Source: JAKLHL01 sp964411885
GTDB taxonomy: Bacteria; Bdellovibrionota; JAFGOL01
NCBI GenBank assembly: GCA_964411885.1
Contig: CAYPMK010000049.1
Location: 1-8,479, forward strand
Reading direction: 5' to 3'
DNA: 8,479 nucleotides
Part shown: one piece after another, positions 1-6,676 of the stretch
How positions within the stretch are numbered: the first letter of the stretch is position 1
Layout: every line of letters starts with the position of its first letter
Program-made: the position numbers and the translations under genes
The notes under the pieces: model-generated
Told to the model about the DNA's origin: nothing
Databases searched by the model: none
Seen by the model: only the letters and a program-made list of their open reading frames with translations

Positions 1-960
1 AGTACCTTGTGCAAGATATTCTGCAGAAAAACTTTTTGATGCCTTATAGAACACGTCTATAAAAGTGTGGCCTATTATTTTTCTCTTTTTTTCTGGATCA
101 TCAACACCTTTTAAATTCTTTAGAAACAGTTCGCTTTCATCGTAATAATAAAGTTTATACCCCATAGAATCAAAAAGAGCTTTTACATATTCAGCCTCGT
201 TCTTTCTTAATAAACCATTATTAACAAAAACAGGGAATACTTTATCATCACCCAATGCGTTCTTTAGCAGCACTGCACACACAGTAGAATCTACTCCGCC
301 GCTAACCCCACAAATAACTCCACCCTTTACAGTATCTTTAAGTCTTTGAGTCTCCATTTTTATGAAGTTGGCCATATCCCAATCTGCTTTTATACCAGAC
401 ACATTAAAAATAAAATTCCCAAGTATCTTTTTTCCAAAATCGGAATGATGTACTTCTGGATGGAACTGAACACCATATATATTAGAATTAGTGTGTTTTA
501 TAGCACCGAATGGAATAGAAGAAGTTTCTGCGAGTTTAATAAATCCTTCTGGTATCTTTTCTACTCTATCACCATGGCTCATCCATACATTCGTTTGTTT
601 TGGAACACCATCAAAAAGAGTATCGTTTACTAAAACCTTTAATACAGCTCTCCCATATTCTCTGTGTTGTGAAGACACAACCTTTCCACCTAAAAGATGA
701 GAGGTAAGTTGTAGCCCGTAACATATACCAAGTATCGGAACGCCTAGTTCAAATATTTTTTTGTCTAGTGTTGGAGCACCTTCTTCAAAAACACTTGATG
801 GCCCACCGCTAAGTATTATAGCTGAAGCTGAATAATCCTGTATCTTTTTAATATCGACGTTACAAGGTAAGATCTCTGAATAAACACCAAGTTCTCTAAC
901 CCTTCTTGCTATAAGCTGAGTATATTGTGATCCAAAATCAAGTATTAATACTTTCTGCAA
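1..960 (-). CDS. guaA: GMP synthase (glutamine-hydrolysing), 3' part missing at window edge
   Basis: Converts XMP to GMP using ATP and glutamine-derived ammonia, the last step of GMP synthesis, in the cytoplasm. The 320 visible codons cover the class I glutamine amidotransferase domain (about 1-190) and the first part of the ATP pyrophosphatase domain. Visible motifs are GICYGLQ with nucleophile Cys80, FHPE with His167 and Glu169 completing the triad, the PP-loop GVSGGVDS at 218-225, and YLAQGT at the window edge. The remaining ATPase part and the dimerisation domain lie outside. The start is TTG at 960: AGGAGA lies 8 bases upstream inside the last guaB codons, and LQKVLILDFGSQYTQLIARR is a typical GuaA N-terminus. 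It follows the guaB stop by 4 bases, so it is cotranscribed and probably translationally coupled. Residues 245-250 read VNNGLL where VDNGLL or VDHGLL is commoner; I think Asn is tolerated there. Identification is secure. Confidence 0.97.
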   Translation of the reverse strand, partial: MQKVLILDFGSQYTQLIARRVRELGVYSEILPCNVDIKKIQDYSASAIILSGGPSSVFEEGAPTLDKKIFELGVPILGICYGLQLTSHLLGGKVVSSQHREYGRAVLKVLVNDTLFDGVPKQTNVWMSHGDRVEKIPEGFIKLAETSSIPFGAIKHTNSNIYGVQFHPEVHHSDFGKKILGNFIFNVSGIKADWDMANFIKMETQRLKDTVKGGVICGVSGGVDSTVCAVLLKNALGDDKVFPVFVNNGLLRKNEAEYVKALFDSMGYKLYYYDESELFLKNLKGVDDPEKKRKIIGHTFIDVFYKASKSFSAEYLAQGT

Positions 961-964
961 GGTA

Positions 965-2428
965 TTATTCTCCTAATCTATAGTTTGGTGCTTCTTTAGT
1001 TATCATTACATCATGTGCATGACTTTCTTTAAGTCCCTGTGCTGTTATTTTAACAAATTGAGCGTTGTTCCTAAGTTGTTCTAGGTCGGCTGCACCAACA
1101 TATCCCATCCCTGACCTTAGTCCACCAACAAGTTGATGTATAACAAGACTTAAAGAACCTCTGTAAGGGACTTGACCTTCTACACCCTCTGGAACAAGTT
1201 TTAGTGGCTCATCTACATCGTCTTGGAAATACCTATCTTTACTGCCAAGTTTCATTGCACTTATTGAACCCATACCTCTATACACCTTATATGATCGACC
1301 CTGATAATGCACCATTTCTCCAGGGCTTTCATCTGTACCTGCAAGTAGTCCGCCTATCATTACAAGATCTGCTCCAGCGGCGAGGGCTTTCACTATATCT
1401 CCGCTGAATTTTATACCACCGTCTGCTATTAGTCTTACCTTAGAACCTTTTAAACCTTTAGCACAATCCATAATAGCCGTAAGCTGTGGTACTCCTATAC
1501 CTGCAACGACTCTTGTTGTGCATATGGAGCCGGGGCCTATACCAACTTTTACAGCGTTCACTCCTGCTTTCATTAATGCTTTTGCAGCAGCTTCTGTTGC
1601 AATGTTGCCACCTACTACATCGAGGTCTGGATATTTTGATTTGATCTTTTTAACTGTTTCTATAACTCTTTCTGAATGACCATGAGCAGTATCTACAACT
1701 ACAAGATCTACACCGACCTTATAAAGTTCTTCTACTCTTTCTATTGTATCTGGAGCAGTACCAACTGCGGCACCAACCCTTAACCTTCCTTTAGAATCTT
1801 TGCATGAATTTGGATATTGTCTGCTCTTTTCTATGTCTTTTACAGTTATAAGACCTTTAAGATGAAAAGCCTCGTCTACAACAAGTAGTTTTTCTATCCT
1901 GTGTTTTTGTAATATCTTTTTTGCATCATCTAAACTTGTATGCACTGGTACAGTCACAAGATTGTCTTTAGTCATGACATCTTTTATTTTAAGACTCATA
2001 TTCTCTTCGAACCTTATATCCCTGTTAGTAACTATACCTAATAATTTACCACTTGGATCTGTTACGGGGAAACCGCCGATCTTATATTCTGCCATAAGTT
2101 TTTTTGCTTCACCCACGGTATCTTCTGGTTTAACCGTTACTGGCTCTGTTATCATTCCTGCTTCATATTTTTTTACTTTACTAACCTCGTAAGATTGTCT
2201 TTCTATATCCATGTTCTTATGGATTATACCCATGCCTCCCACCTGAGCCATTGCTCTTGCGGTCCTTGATTCAGTAACTGTATCCATAGCAGCACTTACA
2301 AGAGGAACATTCAAAAGTATATTTTCTGTTATACTGCTTTTTACGTCTACATCAGACGGCAACACTTTAGAATGTCCAGGGCTAAGTAACACATCATCAA
2401 ATGTTAAAGCTTCACGTATATTATCCAT
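965..2428 (-). CDS. guaB: Inosine-5'-monophosphate dehydrogenase
   Basis: Oxidises IMP to XMP with NAD+, the committed step toward GMP. At 487 residues it has the usual bacterial length. The N-terminus MDNIREALTFDDVLLSPGHS opens the TIM barrel. Two CBS motifs lie at about 93-205, with VMTKDNLVTV opening the second. The catalytic loop GIGPGSICTTR carries Cys303. The flap has the Arg399-Tyr400 dyad (RYFQ), and IADGGIKFSGD and YRGMGSISAM bind the phosphate and base. An in-frame ATG 20 codons upstream (2488) is rejected: it lies inside the preceding gene and adds non-family residues. ATG 2428 has AAGGTGA at 2439-2433, and the TGA of that SD is the stop codon of the upstream gene. This arrangement favours coupled translation. 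guaA follows after 4 bases. No key residue is missing. Confidence 0.98.
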   Translation of the reverse strand: MDNIREALTFDDVLLSPGHSKVLPSDVDVKSSITENILLNVPLVSAAMDTVTESRTARAMAQVGGMGIIHKNMDIERQSYEVSKVKKYEAGMITEPVTVKPEDTVGEAKKLMAEYKIGGFPVTDPSGKLLGIVTNRDIRFEENMSLKIKDVMTKDNLVTVPVHTSLDDAKKILQKHRIEKLLVVDEAFHLKGLITVKDIEKSRQYPNSCKDSKGRLRVGAAVGTAPDTIERVEELYKVGVDLVVVDTAHGHSERVIETVKKIKSKYPDLDVVGGNIATEAAAKALMKAGVNAVKVGIGPGSICTTRVVAGIGVPQLTAIMDCAKGLKGSKVRLIADGGIKFSGDIVKALAAGADLVMIGGLLAGTDESPGEMVHYQGRSYKVYRGMGSISAMKLGSKDRYFQDDVDEPLKLVPEGVEGQVPYRGSLSLVIHQLVGGLRSGMGYVGAADLEQLRNNAQFVKITAQGLKESHAHDVMITKEAPNYRLGE

Positions 2429-2432
2429 AAAC

Positions 2433-2945
2433 TCACCTTCCTTTTGAACTTCCATATTCTTTGGCAAGTTCAACATATATTCTAGCATTATTCACTATAG
2501 CTTCTATCTCTTGTGGTTTTAATTCTCTTTTTATAGAGGCTGGAGCTCCTAGCACCATGCTGTTTGAGGGGATTTTTGCCCCCGGAGTAACAACAGCACC
2601 AGCTCCAATAAGACAATTCTCTCCTATCTCTGCTCCATCTAAAACTACAGCACCCATACCTACAAGTGAATTATCACCTATTTTACATCCATGTAGAGTA
2701 ACGTTGTGACCTATAGTAACATTCTTACCAATTATAACTGGTTTATCTAAATCCACATGACACACACAGCCATCCTGTATGTTGCTGCCTTCTCCAAGTT
2801 CTATCTTGGCTATGTCAGCCCTAAGCACTGCACCAAACCAAACATTAGAGTCCTTATGCAAAACAACATCGCCAATAAGGTCTGCACTATCTGAAACAAA
2901 AAGAGCTTGGCCTTTAGATGCTTTTTGTGTGTTAACCTTTAACAT
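2433..2945 (-). CDS. Gamma-carbonic-anhydrase-like hexapeptide-repeat protein (YrdA/PaaY family)
   Basis: A 170-residue left-handed beta-helix protein of the trimeric gamma-carbonic anhydrase superfamily, cytoplasmic with no signal peptide. Hexapeptide repeats such as IGKNVT, IGDNSL, IGENCL fill about 15-135, followed by a C-terminal helix. The zinc ligands are all present: His63 (CVCHVD), His80 and His85 (TIGHNVTLHGC). So are Arg42 and Asp44 (VLRADI) and Gln57-Asp58, which match the Arg/Asp and Gln/Asp pairs of the archaeal enzyme Cam. The ATG overlaps the miaB stop by one base (TAATG), with GGGGAGG seven bases upstream. Family members range from active carbonic anhydrases to proteins of unclear activity or CoA-thioester-related roles, so the family is certain but the reaction is not. 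Its place between miaB and guaB does not indicate a substrate. Confidence 0.93.
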   Translation of the reverse strand: MLKVNTQKASKGQALFVSDSADLIGDVVLHKDSNVWFGAVLRADIAKIELGEGSNIQDGCVCHVDLDKPVIIGKNVTIGHNVTLHGCKIGDNSLVGMGAVVLDGAEIGENCLIGAGAVVTPGAKIPSNSMVLGAPASIKRELKPQEIEAIVNNARIYVELAKEYGSSKGR

Positions 2946-4273
2946 TAAAGAACCTCCCCACTTAAATGTGTTGGATGTGCTTTGATTATCTTTATCATAA
3001 CATATGAACCCGGAAAAATATTTTTATCACCAATAAAGTTAACGACCTTGCCAGAGCTTATTCTTCCCGTAAGTTTGCTAGGATCTTTCTGGCTAGGACC
3101 TTCTACTAGAACCTCAAGTGTTACACCCTCTAATTTTTTATTCTTTTTTAGAGCTATCTGTTTTTGTCTTTCTTGATATGTTAACAATCTTTTTGTAAAC
3201 AGTGACCTGTTTATTTTATCTTCTTTGTCACCGAATAATTCTACTGCCTTTGTTTTGGGTCTTGGAGAATATATAAAAGAATAGGAGTTATCAAAATCAG
3301 CTCTTTCCAAAAGGTCCATAAGGTCTTTAAAGTCATTTTCATCTTCTGTTGGAAAACCGATTATTATATCCGTAGTAAGACTTAACTTATCCCAAACCTT
3401 TGATGATCTTAATTCAGCAATTATGTCTAGATATTGTTCTCTAGTATAGCCTCTATTCATTGCCTTTAATATCTTGTTGCTCCCATGTTGTGCAGGAAGA
3501 TGTAACATTGGACAAAGATTAGGAAGCTCCTCAAAACATTTTATTATTTTTTTAGAGAAATCCTTAGGATGTGAAGTAAGAAATGAAAGCCTTTTTAGTC
3601 CATCGACCTGTGATATTTCATTTAACAAAGATTGGAAATCCTCGTTGTTGTCTCTACCAAATCTTGCTATATTTTGCCCAAGTAAAGTAACAGAACTAAA
3701 TCCTTTTTTTACTAAGCCTTTAACATCTTCCTTTATTTCTTTTATGATTCTTGAGCGTTCTCTACCTCTTACATAGGGAACAATACAGTATGAACAAAAA
3801 CTATCACAACCTTTTACTACCGTCACGTAAGCATGTGAATTATGAGAAGGACCCATCACTAAGGTCTCTGCATACGAAAACTCATTATTAAAATTTATAT
3901 CTATAACAGAAACACCTTTATTTATTTGATTTAAATATTCTAAAAGTTTTTCTTCTCCATCTGGACCTATTACAACGTCAACAAAAGGGAATTTGTTTAT
4001 CAAGTCTTCCCCTTTTTGCTGTGCAACACATCCTGCAACAATAATTTTCATATTAGGATTTTGATTCTTGTCTTTCTTTAGATTAGAAAGGAGTTGTGAT
4101 AGTTTTTGTTCTGGCTTGCCTCTTACTGAACAAGTGTTTATTAACACCATATCTGGAGTTGTTGAACAAGGTACGACCTTATATCCTGCAGACTCTAATA
4201 ATGAACCCATCCTCTGACTGTCATGTTCATTCATCTGACAGCCGAAGGTTAGCACAACTGCTTTTTTCATCAT
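2945..4273 (-). CDS. miaB: tRNA-2-methylthio-N6-dimethylallyladenosine synthase (radical SAM methylthiotransferase)
   Basis: Adds the methylthio group to i6A37 of tRNAs reading UNN codons, giving ms2i6A. The 442 residues show the full architecture. The N-terminal UPF0004 domain has cluster ligands Cys12, Cys48 and Cys82. The radical SAM core has the CxxxCxxC motif at Cys156, Cys160 and Cys163 (GCDSFCSYCIVPYVRGRERS). A C-terminal TRAM domain spans about 380-442. The signature TFGCQMNEHDSQRM distinguishes MiaB from RimO (GCPKN) and MtaB (GCKVN). The first ATG (4273) overlaps the upstream stop in ATGA; a second ATG follows at once at 4270 and would give one residue less. The local SD is weak (GAGAAGA, almost touching the ATG), so initiation probably depends on coupling to the upstream gene. 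miaA, which makes the i6A substrate, is not in this window. Confidence 0.97.
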   Translation of the reverse strand: MMKKAVVLTFGCQMNEHDSQRMGSLLESAGYKVVPCSTTPDMVLINTCSVRGKPEQKLSQLLSNLKKDKNQNPNMKIIVAGCVAQQKGEDLINKFPFVDVVIGPDGEEKLLEYLNQINKGVSVIDINFNNEFSYAETLVMGPSHNSHAYVTVVKGCDSFCSYCIVPYVRGRERSRIIKEIKEDVKGLVKKGFSSVTLLGQNIARFGRDNNEDFQSLLNEISQVDGLKRLSFLTSHPKDFSKKIIKCFEELPNLCPMLHLPAQHGSNKILKAMNRGYTREQYLDIIAELRSSKVWDKLSLTTDIIIGFPTEDENDFKDLMDLLERADFDNSYSFIYSPRPKTKAVELFGDKEDKINRSLFTKRLLTYQERQKQIALKKNKKLEGVTLEVLVEGPSQKDPSKLTGRISSGKVVNFIGDKNIFPGSYVMIKIIKAHPTHLSGEVL

Positions 4274-4908
4274 TCTTCTCGCTCTAGATCCACCAAACTA
4301 CTATATGATTCTATTATTTTCTGTGTGTCGTCACTGATTTCAAAATTATTGATATCTTCCTCAAGGTCCATATCCTTTAACACTTGTCTAAAAACTTTAT
4401 CTGAAACTAGATCAGCTTTTATTAACTCCATGTACTCGTGAGGGAATCTTTTTCTTATCTCATTGACCATTTTTTCAAGATGTTTTATTTTTTTAACTTT
4501 TTTATCTATGTTCTCTACTTTCCAACCTGCTATATAATGATATCTGCAATAACCATTTATAACTGCCTGCTCTTTACAAAGTGATTTTTTACACTTCTTT
4601 ACCTTTTGTACTACCGGAACATCCACTTTCTTTAAGGGTTTTAAAGGCTTTGCGTTTACTTTTGTTTGTTTAATTGGCTTAGAAAGGACTTTTATAGACT
4701 TTTTCAAAGCCTTTTTTATAGGTTTCTTTACGGCTTTTTTTATGTTTTTCTTAGCTGCAGGTTTTTTTTGCACACTTTTTTTGACTGGCGCTTTTGACTT
4801 CTTTTTAGAGGCTGTACTCTTTTTTACTACCTTTTTAACCATTTTTTTAACTGGTTTTTTGGTCTTAGAGGACACCTTAGCTTTTGTTTTTTTCTTTTTT
4901 GAAGCCAA
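4270..4908 (-). CDS. Lysine-rich protein with KKxx repeats and a Cys3His motif, function unknown
   Basis: First gene of the operon, 212 residues from TTG 4908. Residues 1-105 form a basic, probably disordered tail with about 42% lysine. KK pairs recur every four residues at 17-30 and 53-70, resembling histone H1-type tails. Next comes a compact Cys106-x4-Cys111-x9-Cys121-x2-His124 motif (CKKSLCKEQAVINGYCRYHY), which could bind zinc. The remainder, about 130-212, is predicted helical and ends acidic (DLEEDINNFEISDD, DLEREE). The tail suggests binding to DNA, RNA or ribosomes, but that is inference. An upstream in-frame ATG (4944) is rejected because it adds MLKHWLNWRFKV, which reads through the SD; GGAGG at 4922-4918 lies 9 bases before TTG. 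The gene overlaps miaB by four bases. I do not recognise a named family. No signal peptide. Confidence 0.85.
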   Translation of the reverse strand: MASKKKKTKAKVSSKTKKPVKKMVKKVVKKSTASKKKSKAPVKKSVQKKPAAKKNIKKAVKKPIKKALKKSIKVLSKPIKQTKVNAKPLKPLKKVDVPVVQKVKKCKKSLCKEQAVINGYCRYHYIAGWKVENIDKKVKKIKHLEKMVNEIRKRFPHEYMELIKADLVSDKVFRQVLKDMDLEEDINNFEISDDTQKIIESYSSLVDLEREE

Positions 4909-4917
4909 AACTTTAAA

Positions 4918-4922
4918 CCTCC
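4918..4922 (-). promoter_or_regulatory. Shine-Dalgarno site GGAGG that fixes the TTG start of the lysine-rich gene
   Basis: The minus strand reads GGAGG, then nine bases, then TTG at 4908. An SD inside the longer reading from ATG 4944 would be coding, so the site argues for TTG as the true start. Confidence 0.7.
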
Positions 4923-4934
4923 AGTTTAGCCAGT

Positions 4935-4962
4935 GTTTTAGCACATCCGCACAAAAGGTAAA
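4935..4962 (-). promoter_or_regulatory. Candidate sigma70-type promoter for the five-gene operon
   Basis: Minus strand: TTTACC (4962-4957) and TAAAAC (4940-4935), 16 bases apart, each matching four of six consensus positions. Transcription would start near 4928, leaving a leader of about 20 bases that contains the GGAGG and the TTG start but excludes the ATG at 4944. The match is modest and the region AT-rich, so this is a suggestion. Confidence 0.3.
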
Positions 4963-4975
4963 AGATAAAAATTTA

Positions 4976-5004
4976 TTTACTTTTGGCTCTGTAAAGAGTA
5001 TCTT
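4976..5004 (+). promoter_or_regulatory. Candidate promoter for tRNA-Leu
   Basis: Plus strand: TTTACT (4976-4981) and TATCTT (4999-5004), separated by 17 bases, each with four of six consensus bases. Transcription would start near 5011, about 16 bases before the mature tRNA. It diverges from, and lies just upstream of, the candidate operon promoter. Confidence 0.35.
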
Positions 5005-5026
5005 CTGGCAGTTCTATACCCAATAA

Positions 5027-5109
5027 GCCCGGGTGGTGGAATTGGCAGACACGCCAGACTTAGGATCTGGTCCGTAAGGGTGGGAGTTCGAGTCTCTTCC
5101 CGGGCACCA
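5027..5109 (+). tRNA. tRNA-Leu (anticodon UAG, reads CUA and relatives)
   Basis: A complete class II tRNA. Acceptor arms GCCCGGG (5027-5033) and CCCGGGC (5099-5105) pair perfectly, followed by discriminator A and an encoded CCA (5107-5109). The anticodon stem CCAGA/TCTGG (5054-5058, 5066-5070) encloses loop CTTAGGA with anticodon TAG at 5061-5063. A long variable arm (TCC GTAA GGG region) and the T loop TTCGAGT follow. A73 and the long arm are leucine identity features. The T-run at 5124-5130 could help end transcription; the only preceding stem is a weak GGCA/TGCC (5103-5106, 5115-5118) that uses the tRNA 3' end. Confidence 0.96.
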
Positions 5110-5123
5110 CATCTTGCCACATC

Positions 5124-5224
5124 TTTTTTTCAAATACTTCGTTACACTTCAGACTCAGCTCCTGCGCTGTATATACGAATACAGCTTAGTCACTTCGCTT
5201 TGTGTGCCTCGTCTTTGAAAAAAA
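5124..5224. repeat. 101-bp unit with 11-bp perfect inverted ends and an inner hairpin
   Basis: TTTTTTTCAAA (5124-5134) and TTTGAAAAAAA (5214-5224) are exact reverse complements. Centred between them, GCTGTAT (5166-5172) and ATACAGC (5179-5185) form a perfect 7-bp stem with a six-base loop. The stretches between the outer and inner arms are not complementary. It lies 14 bases after the tRNA CCA end. Confidence 0.7.
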
Positions 5225-5356
5225 TCTATCGCAATCTGCCTAGATACGCTATCCTGCGCCTCACTTCACCTTCCTTGTCTAAAAACAAAATACTCGTAAA
5301 AACTTCAATCGCTTGTTTTGAATACACCTTAGTCGCCTCGCCTTGCACGCTTCATT
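5124..5356. repeat. Three tandem diverged noncoding repeat modules between tRNA-Leu and the exported-protein gene
   Basis: The 242 bases between the tRNA and the next stop codon contain no credible gene. Module 1 (about 5124-5224) and module 3 (about 5281-5356) align in two blocks: CAAATACTTCGTTACACTTC (5131) against CAAAATACTCGTAAAAACTT (5286), and GAATACAGCTTAGTCACTTC (5177) against GAATACACCTTAGTCGCCTC (5320). The second block stays similar for about 35 bases. Module 2 (about 5225-5280) shares TCCTGCGC (5252, also at 5160), TCACTTC (5261, also at 5190) and a CCTTGTCT/CCTCGTCT tail. Modules 2 and 3 lack the central hairpin of module 1. Module 3 reaches the stop codon of the neighbouring gene. 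Confidence 0.65.
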
Positions 5357-6482
5357 TTACGAAGGCGGAATATTTATAGACGCCATTTAAGATTTGATTC
5401 CTCATGGAAGAAGGAAGCCTGATCCCATAACTAGACTCGAAATGGCTCATTTTATAATCTATAGAGAAGAAACTAGAAACACCGCTGCGTGGAGCAAAAG
5501 TAAGGTAGCCTCTAGCTTTTAAATATCCAATAACGATATTGCTTACATCTCTGTCGTTACATAAGGAATTATGGTAACTGATCCATGCAAATAGTTCGGC
5601 CAGCGTCTTATAATCCTCGCTAGAACCATCCATCACCAGATAATCAAATAAACCAAAAGTCCTAGTTAGATTATCTTGTCTGCCATATAAAAGGACTGAT
5701 TCCTCTTTTCCGAGAACGCCATCTTTTTCTTCGCCTATGTATTCAATAAAATTATGTAAACAAACATCTATATTATTACTTCTTCTTGATTCAGGTAGAT
5801 ATCCATTTAAAAGATCAACGGCCTCAGCTTCGCTACATTCTTTATCTAGTGTTCTAAAGCTATCTATACTAACAGACTTTGGTTTAGGCGTATAATCAGG
5901 GGAAAATCTCCTTATTTCTACTATCTTACTAGGATCTAAATTTTCATTAAACAAAAACGAGGAAGATGAAATAATCTTAAGAAGAGATTTGCTATCTATT
6001 GGATATATGCTGTTAAGAACACCGTATAGTTCCTTAAAAAAATTTAATTGTTCGTGTATGAAAGACTTACTAACACCGCCGTTCTTGTTCATGGGATATC
6101 TATCAATATAATAAGAGTGCTCATAACCATTATTCTTATATATCACTTTGTAATATTGGTCAGAGGCTTTCTCTAATCTAATGTTGTGTGGCTCAACACT
6201 AAAAAGATACACCATAGTATCAAGCTCTTCATAAACGGCTTTAACGTATTTTGCTAAACGAATAAACTTATCTTTATATGGACTATCAAAATCATTTATC
6301 TGCTCTTTTATTTCTTTTATGTTCAATATGATTTCGAAACTAAAATCTTCATTACCAAGTTTTAAACCAGATATAACTCCTGAGTAATAATCTTTAATAT
6401 CAGGCACAGACAAGTCGGACGAGTAAGAGAACAAGAAAGTAGAGTTTATGAAGAACAACAAGAACAGTAAGGAACGCGTCAT
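5352..6482 (-). CDS. Exported protein of unknown family
   Basis: A 376-residue protein with an evident Sec signal peptide: MTRS, a hydrophobic core LLFLLFFINSTFLFS (about 5-19), then a polar mature region starting near Tyr20-Ser-Ser. It is probably periplasmic or secreted; there is no lipobox Cys. The mature part is mixed alpha/beta in character, rich in Tyr, Ser and Phe, with three cysteines (216, 241, 308), and no motif or second membrane segment that I recognise. The start is ATG 6482, preceded by AGGGGG four bases upstream. A GTG at 6515 would put 11 polar residues before the signal peptide and is rejected. The gene stands alone on its strand and diverges from the TPR gene. Its last codons touch the neighbouring repeat module, so the C-terminus could have been altered by it. 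No function is proposed. Confidence 0.8.
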   Translation of the reverse strand: MTRSLLFLLFFINSTFLFSYSSDLSVPDIKDYYSGVISGLKLGNEDFSFEIILNIKEIKEQINDFDSPYKDKFIRLAKYVKAVYEELDTMVYLFSVEPHNIRLEKASDQYYKVIYKNNGYEHSYYIDRYPMNKNGGVSKSFIHEQLNFFKELYGVLNSIYPIDSKSLLKIISSSSFLFNENLDPSKIVEIRRFSPDYTPKPKSVSIDSFRTLDKECSEAEAVDLLNGYLPESRRSNNIDVCLHNFIEYIGEEKDGVLGKEESVLLYGRQDNLTRTFGLFDYLVMDGSSEDYKTLAELFAWISYHNSLCNDRDVSNIVIGYLKARGYLTFAPRSGVSSFFSIDYKMSHFESSYGIRLPSSMRNQILNGVYKYSAFVK

Positions 6483-6663
6483 ACAGCCCCCTGTTGATCT
6501 ATTGGATAATGCCACATTTTTGGCATACTGTCATATATAAAAGTTGTTTGATTAAAAGTCTTTGATTTTATATAGTTAATTCACTCTATAGTTAAAGTCA
6601 TAAAATCATTAAGCTCTTATGGCATAGTAAAAAGAAGTATTTCATGGCAAAATCTTATACAGC
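6483..6663. promoter_or_regulatory. Divergent AT-rich promoter region between the exported-protein and TPR genes
   Basis: It must hold promoters for both flanking genes, but none is clear. Possible -10 boxes are TATAGT (6587-6592, with TTGATT at 6562, spacing a long 19) on the plus strand and TATATA (6574-6569, with TTTAAC at 6596-6591, spacing 16) on the minus strand. TATAGTTAA occurs twice in direct orientation (6571-6579 and 6587-6595), 16 bases apart, which may be a paired regulator site or chance. Confidence 0.35.
6509..6526. promoter_or_regulatory. Small dyad ATGCCA-N6-TGGCAT
   Basis: A perfect 6-bp inverted repeat with a six-base spacer, 26 bases before the ATG of the exported-protein gene. 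It could be an operator or a hairpin in that gene's leader. Short dyads are common, so confidence is low. Confidence 0.35.
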
Positions 6664-6676
6664 ATGGAAAGAATAA
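6644..6676 (+). other. Ten-codon mini-ORF overlapping the TPR gene start
   Basis: ATG 6644 gives MAKSYTAWKE and stops at TAA 6674-6676, out of frame with and beyond the TPR start at 6664. It has an AAGAAG purine run seven bases upstream, while the TPR ATG has no recognisable SD. It could deliver ribosomes to the TPR gene by coupling, or be accidental. Confidence 0.25.

Noticed and set aside
346..700. Two plus-strand ORFs of 95 and 69 codons
   Set aside because: They are antisense to conserved guaA codons and show no family features.
2429..2488. Longer guaB start at ATG 2488
   Set aside because: The extra 20 residues lie in the previous gene and are not part of the IMP dehydrogenase N-terminus; ATG 2428 has a good SD.
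4742..5026. Plus-strand ORF rich in Phe and Leu that looks like a membrane protein
   Set aside because: It is the reverse of AAA/AAG lysine codons in the lysine-rich gene; the hydrophobicity is an artefact.
4909..5026. Riboswitch or purine-sensing leader before the guaB-guaA operon
   Set aside because: The leader is short and AT-rich with no purine riboswitch-like three-way junction or conserved core visible.
5124..5356. CRISPR array
   Set aside because: Only three diverged modules with no constant repeat, no regular unique spacers and no cas genes.
5080..5379. Plus-strand 99-codon ORF over the repeat array
   Set aside because: It starts inside tRNA-Leu and follows the repeat modules; no SD and no protein-like pattern.
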